This document shows, piece after piece, positions 59,640 to 64,000 of a DNA stretch of 64,000 bases. Origin of the DNA: Siderastrea siderea. Lineage: Eukaryota > Cnidaria > Anthozoa > Scleractinia > Rhizangiidae. Made by a program: the position numbers and the translations under genes. The notes under the pieces were generated by a model. That model was not told where the DNA came from, searched no databases, and worked only from the letters and a program-made list of their open reading frames with translations. The number at the start of each line of letters is the position of its first letter. Position 1 is the stretch's first letter. The stretch is taken from NCBI GenBank assembly GCA_964030785.1, contig OZ034970.1, forward strand, positions 20,146,634-20,210,633, read 5' to 3'.

Positions 59640-61150
59640 CAAGCATAATGAAAATAGAAAACTCACGTCCAACAGAAACCCAATCTCCATATGGCACAGC
59701 TTGCACATTTAGTCTGACGCGGTGATGGAACCACTGGAATTTGCATTGCTGTCCATCACAGCCAACAATGTAGTTGTCTTCTGTGCGGATGCGCGTTGTG
59801 GGTCTCAGCCAGGTTTTCAATGTAATCCTTCTTATCCCTCTTCGCCATCCTTGTCCAGGTCTTGGTATTTCGTTCTGTAGAGGTCTTTCACTCTCTCTGA
59901 TCTTGCTGAGTTTATCTTCTCCTTCATCTGTTTCTTTCTTTTATCTTGTCCCATGTTCCTTGCTGTATCCATTCTTCGTTCTTCCTTTTTCTGAATCCCA
60001 GTATTTTCTCCTCCCGCTTCTCTAACTGTCTGGTGGAAACTGTTGAGGATGGGTTCTACCAATTCTTCCTCAAGGGCTTGGAACCGGTTTCTGAGTTCCA
60101 GCTGAAATGATGCCTTGGTCTCCGGAACTTTTAGTTTAGTGGCATCAATCCTTCTCAGTTTGTCTTCTCCTATCTTGGTTTTGCACAGCTTGATGGTAAG
60201 CATTGCCATCAACAACAGCTGGTGATCGCCCCTAAGATCCGCTTCTCTGTGTACCCTCATGTCTAGGAGTGAGTTCTTCCACTTGCTGTTGATGTATCTG
60301 GGTGTGTGTCTTGCCATCTGAGGATGTCCATGTCGTTTTGTGAATCTCTCTGTGCGGGAACAGAACCAATGACCGGGTTATTGTCCTTGCACAAGTCACA
60401 GAGTCTGTGGCCATTGTCATTGATGTTACCACACCCATTGCTCCCCACGGTTTTGTTGCGGTCTTCGTTGTCGTTCCCAACACGAGCATTGAAATCTCCA
60501 ATCACACACAGCACATCATGTGATGGTACCTCTTGAATGACTTGCTGTAACTGGTCGTAAAAAGCATCTTTCATTGCTTCCTCTGCATCTTCTATGGGGG
60601 CGTAATACGTGATGACAGTGAGCTTAGCGTACTTGGAGTTGAATCAAGCCATGATGAGTCTCACCCAGTGTTTTCCATTCCATGAATGCCTTTGCTGCTT
60701 TGTATGAGATGATTGCTACGCCTTCTGCGTGTTGGTTATCCTTTCATCTAGAGTGTATCACTGCGTGTCCAGATCTTTCCTTTATCATTCCTGATCCTGT
60801 CCATCGTGCTTCGCTTATCCCAATAATGCCCATCCCATCTCCATCACAATTTGAGCCACAGGGCCAGTCAATAATCTTGGGACACCTTGCCGACCCCTCC
60901 CCCTCCCCCCCCTTTGCAATATTGAAAAGACTAGAAAATGTGCTATTTTCTGTCCGAAAAGCCAGCAGTTTGTACAACATTGAACGGGGAAGGGGTTCTG
61001 TCCTCAGAGGTGTCAAATGTCCCAAGAATCATTGTCCGAGACTGCAGCTTGCCATTCTGATGCATAGTGCGTACATTCCAGCAGCCAACTCTGATCGTCT
61101 CGCCGACAGAAACTCAGTCCTCGAGATGCTGGTTCCCAGCTGGGTTTAGG
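59640..61150 (-). pseudogene. RTE-like LINE: endonuclease domain fragment
   Basis: From about 61110 the minus strand gives NVRTMHQNGKLQSRTMIL, then MGIIGISEARWTGSGMI (60850-60790), the catalytic glutamate region of the apurinic-like endonuclease. CVIGDFNARVGNDNEDRNKT and NGHRLCDLCKDNNPVIGS (60520-60380) follow, the D-x-N block. The frame 60317-59832 continues as the linker (ADLRGDHQLLLMAML, SFQLELRNRFQALEEE), and near 59850 DKKDYIENLAE precedes where the reverse transcriptase should begin. Several frameshifts occur (near 60745, 60600 and 60300). The family is the RTE/CFDP2-like clade. The sequence stops before the reverse transcriptase, so the 3' part is missing. Confidence 0.75.
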
Positions 61151-62594
61151 TTTGGCCAACACCTGTCATCGATCCAATTGCTCGGATTGCGTTGTTCCTG
61201 CTGCCACAGCTTTGGTTTCTGGTGCAGGTTTCTGTAACATTTGGATTTTTACGGGGTAGGGTTGTCAACGCTATGCCCAACCCCTAAGCTAGAGGACCAT
61301 GGTGTCCATTTTCGTCTGTCCCCTCACCATAGACCTGCCCAGCATGGTTTAACCTGCCAGGGGCCAAAGGCCCCTGCTGGCATAGCTCCAAGGGTCCTAA
61401 AGGCATGCAAGCTACTACACCGACGATGAAATGAAATTGTTTGGCGATGGGATGAAATTGTTTGGCCACTCCATGTAGTGCTTGGGTTTTGGAGGTGCGA
61501 TATTTGGGAGAGGGGTCTTGCAATGACCAGGGAGCTGCTTGATGGCAAAGCTGGAGGGCTTACAGCTCTAACTGAAGCTTTTCCTTCTTAGCCTTGATCA
61601 GCTCCAATTTCTCCTTTAGAGACATGAGGGGTGACCACCGACGATGAAGCGGGAAAAGGAGAGGCCTCCTCTCTCAAGGTTGAGGGCGAGATTGACGTAT
61701 GGAAAGGCAGTTCATGAAGAGTTGCAATGTCATAGAGATATTAGGATTCCAGTTTCGGTTTGGTAGTACTCTTTGGTCGTCGAGGTTTTTCAGTTTTGGC
61801 TGCCACAGCTATTCTGAGGAGAAGATGAGTCAGAGCCTCAAACCAGCATTGTAAAAAAAAGAGCTTGGAGTGAGTCCCTGCCCAAGTGCTGACGACACGG
61901 ATAGTGCCGGATAGTGGCCGTGGTTCCTCTAACTTTTGACACCATTGTAACTGTTGTTTTTGAAATCTTAACTTACAATGTTGTAACAACAATGTGGATA
62001 CTGGTGTTTACAAAAATTTTATTGTTTTGTTGCTCGTGCTGGAGTGTTGATTATTCCCATAAGGATTCTAACAATAAAATTCTACGTAAAACACCACTTT
62101 TACCTATTTAATGCGACTGCCGCTTTAGTTTGTGCTTTCATTTTCCAACAATATTCGCGATAAAATGCCAGCTAGGCATATTTTGATCCTTCTTCCACAT
62201 AGAATTTTTGTGTATCAAAATGTCATTTACAGGCAATTTTTTACACGTCGGGGAATGTTAAACCGTCCTGTTGTTTGGGTTATCCTTGACCACAGCTTTG
62301 GCTTGAGGAGATACTTAATAACAGAGTTCTTAACGACAAATCGAAAATGAACTTCAGAGTGACAAGGGGGACATTTGACTAAATTTGTGGACTTATTGGC
62401 CGTGATATACAGCGACAAAATACTGGGTTTAGGCAAACTGTTTCGATTCCAAAACGAGTGGCCACGCACTCTGGAGGCTGGGATCAGGAGACACATACAG
62501 AACTACCACTACTACAGTGAAGATTTGTCACAACTTTTTGAAGCAATCATCAGAGTCCAGTAGGAGTTTTTTAGTTCCCAAGTCAGGAAGATGA
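61151..62594. other. Possible LINE 5' sequence, then no gene
   Basis: Minus-strand frames 61523-61284 and 61992-61741 could be the LINE's 5' region or an ORF1 remnant (proline/lysine-rich, no motif). From 62000 to 62594 I see nothing recognisable. Confidence 0.3.
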
Positions 62595-63130
62595 CGTCAA
62601 GTGATGGGCGTAATCGAAGGGATGCATGTTGAGATGAAAGCCCCGTAAAAGAATCCTGAACATTATTTGGACAGGAAGCAAAAATACTCGGTTATGACTC
62701 AGGCTGGCCAGTATGTTATTTGTGGATGTCAGAGTACGGGATGGCCCGGAAGCATTCATGATGACAGAGTACTCCATCTTTGCAGACTTTACAGAGAGGC
62801 AGAGAACAGAAATATGTTGTCAGAGCCCTTTCGAGTGATAAATGGGTGTAACATTAGGCCTCAGATTTTTGGGGGATCTTGCATATCCACTGTGGCCCTG
62901 GCTTATGACTGCCTACCATAGTCATGGGGCTCTAACTGCAGCACAGCAGAGATTTAACAATCGACTATCAAGAGCAAGAGTGATAGTGGAATGTGCCCTT
63001 GATTTACTCAAGTGTCCCTGGCTCCATCTTTTGAAAATGACAGAAGAGTCAATTGATCGAGATGGAGTGATGATGATGATGATGACCATAATGGTGCAGG
63101 ATGCAGAAGGGCTGAGGACATAGCAAGAAG
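62595..63130 (+). pseudogene. PIF/Harbinger (HARBI1-like) transposase fragment 2
   Basis: The plus strand reads GVIEGMHVEMKAP, a TAA (62646-62648), NPEHYLDRKQKYSVMTQAG and STGWPGSIHDDRVLHL. After a one-base frameshift near 62865-62874 come GDLAYPLWPWLM, LTAAQQRFNNRLSRARVIVE and CALDLLKCPWLHLLK. This is the DDE_Tnp_4 core. The second aspartate (SIHD) and the glutamate (RARVIVE) are present. The first aspartate position (usually IDG) is IEG, an Asp-to-Glu change. With the stop and the frameshift it is inactive. No terminal repeats were found. Confidence 0.75.
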
Positions 63131-64000
63131 AGTCAGACAAACAATCATGGACTATCTTTGAACCTTTGGAATAAAACAACTTTTATGCATTATGCTTTAT
63201 GTCTAGTGGATGTTTATACAAATTCTTGTAATATAATCCTGATAGACGCTTTGGTTCTATACTTTTTATTAGTGGGGGTGTGGGTTTCATTTTTTGGTAA
63301 CTGTATTCACTGGACTTCATTTTGGGGGGAATCGATGGAAAAGGGGGCGGGAGACAGGCAAATTACCCTTCCAAATTACCATTAGTGGCGTGGGTGGGCA
63401 AGAACTGGTCCCCCCTGCCTGAGTTGGGTTTCTTTTTTCGTGCTAAGAAGGCCAAGAAAAAACACGTTAAGTTGGCTGGTCATTCTTAATAAGAAGTACG
63501 TTGTCAGTGTTTGTGTTTTGTCCAAAAGTTGTTTTAACATTACATGTTCAAAGACTCGAAATAAGCCCCCTCTCCCTCTCTAATAAGCCCCGGGCCCCTC
63601 GTGAGGGGGCTTAAGAGAGCTTCTATGGTATTTTTCAGTTTTAACTGCGTTTTCGTTTTTGTTCAACATTGTAGTTCAATTTGCTTTTTACTTTCACAAT
63701 CCATGTACTTTTAAATTTCATTTCAATCTCATTGGACTTTCGATGATATTTGATTTTTCTTGAGATTATCTTTCAATTTTATTTTAATTTGCTTTAGATT
63801 TTATTATCAGTTTTCTTTTATTTCTCAGGTCAACCAAAAACAACTGCACAAAAAAGTCTTAATTTTTTATGGGCAGCCCTTTGTCCTTGAGACATTCTCT
63901 ATCTTGACGGCATTTCAGCAATCCAGCTGATTTTGGAGGAAGGAGTTAAATGGTGTGCATATTGTTGAGGCCCGGGGCACAGTTGTGGTTCTCAACCGGT
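63131..64000. other. No gene seen
   Basis: Contains a short GC-rich palindromic tract near 63575-63615 (AAGCCCCGGGCCCCTCGTGAGGGGGCTT), perhaps the end of a small DNA element, then AT-rich sequence. Confidence 0.4.

Overview
This window looks like animal nuclear DNA, most likely from an anthozoan cnidarian (a coral or close relative). The reasons are AT-rich sequence, GT-AG spliced genes with small exons, and a dense set of mobile-element families that I know as multicopy in corals and anemones. I see no single-copy host gene, no functional RNA gene and no CRISPR array. Nearly everything recognisable is a transposon, a retroelement or the remains of one. Family names come from motif recognition, not from a search.

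Left part (1-10.4 kb): a decayed B-family, protein-primed-type DNA polymerase on the minus strand (159-4022) with at least seven lesions, next to a minus-strand tyrosine-recombinase-like fragment (4186-4707) that reads into a near-perfect hairpin. Then about 5 kb without a convincing gene, and a 27-bp inverted repeat pair (9173/10272) that may bound a small DNA element.

Central part (10.4-36.9 kb): two long, diverged, inverted copies of one repeat (about 10465-13460 and 32660-36905) enclose a spliced transposase-like gene on the minus strand (31570 to 15103). That gene is decayed, with two in-frame TGA codons and at least two frameshifts. One of its introns holds a younger 10,878-bp element (16717-27594) with imperfect 22-bp terminal inverted repeats and a 9-bp target duplication, GTACCATGC. 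The inner element carries an intact spliced RecQ-like superfamily 2 helicase gene with an N-terminal zinc finger (plus strand) and an eight-exon, about 1250-residue, ankyrin-containing DUF6589-type transposase gene (minus strand, one apparent frameshift). The pair fits my memory of helicase-bearing Academ elements (AcademH). The arms also hold fragments of a ZSWIM/Mutator-like transposase, a C48 (Ulp1-like) peptidase and a 160-bp pogo-type MITE.

Right part (37-64 kb): remnants of a cnidarian repeat protein, a piggyBac-like end, a Gypsy polyprotein, an RTE-like LINE endonuclease and two PIF/Harbinger transposases. The best-preserved item is a 6,373-bp TTAA-flanked element (44310-50682) with 17-bp perfect TIRs. 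It holds a Kolobok-like transposase lacking its middle and, facing it, a gene that joins a CXC-like cysteine-rich segment to the P2X7 C-terminal ('ballast') domain. A diverged direct repeat (41.9-43.4 and 55.0-57.2 kb) flanks this region, and its second copy is split by a tRNA-like SINE.

The most interesting objects are the nested helicase/DUF6589 transposon and the TTAA element carrying a P2X7-ballast gene, which could explain why 'P2X7-like' genes are multicopy in cnidarians.
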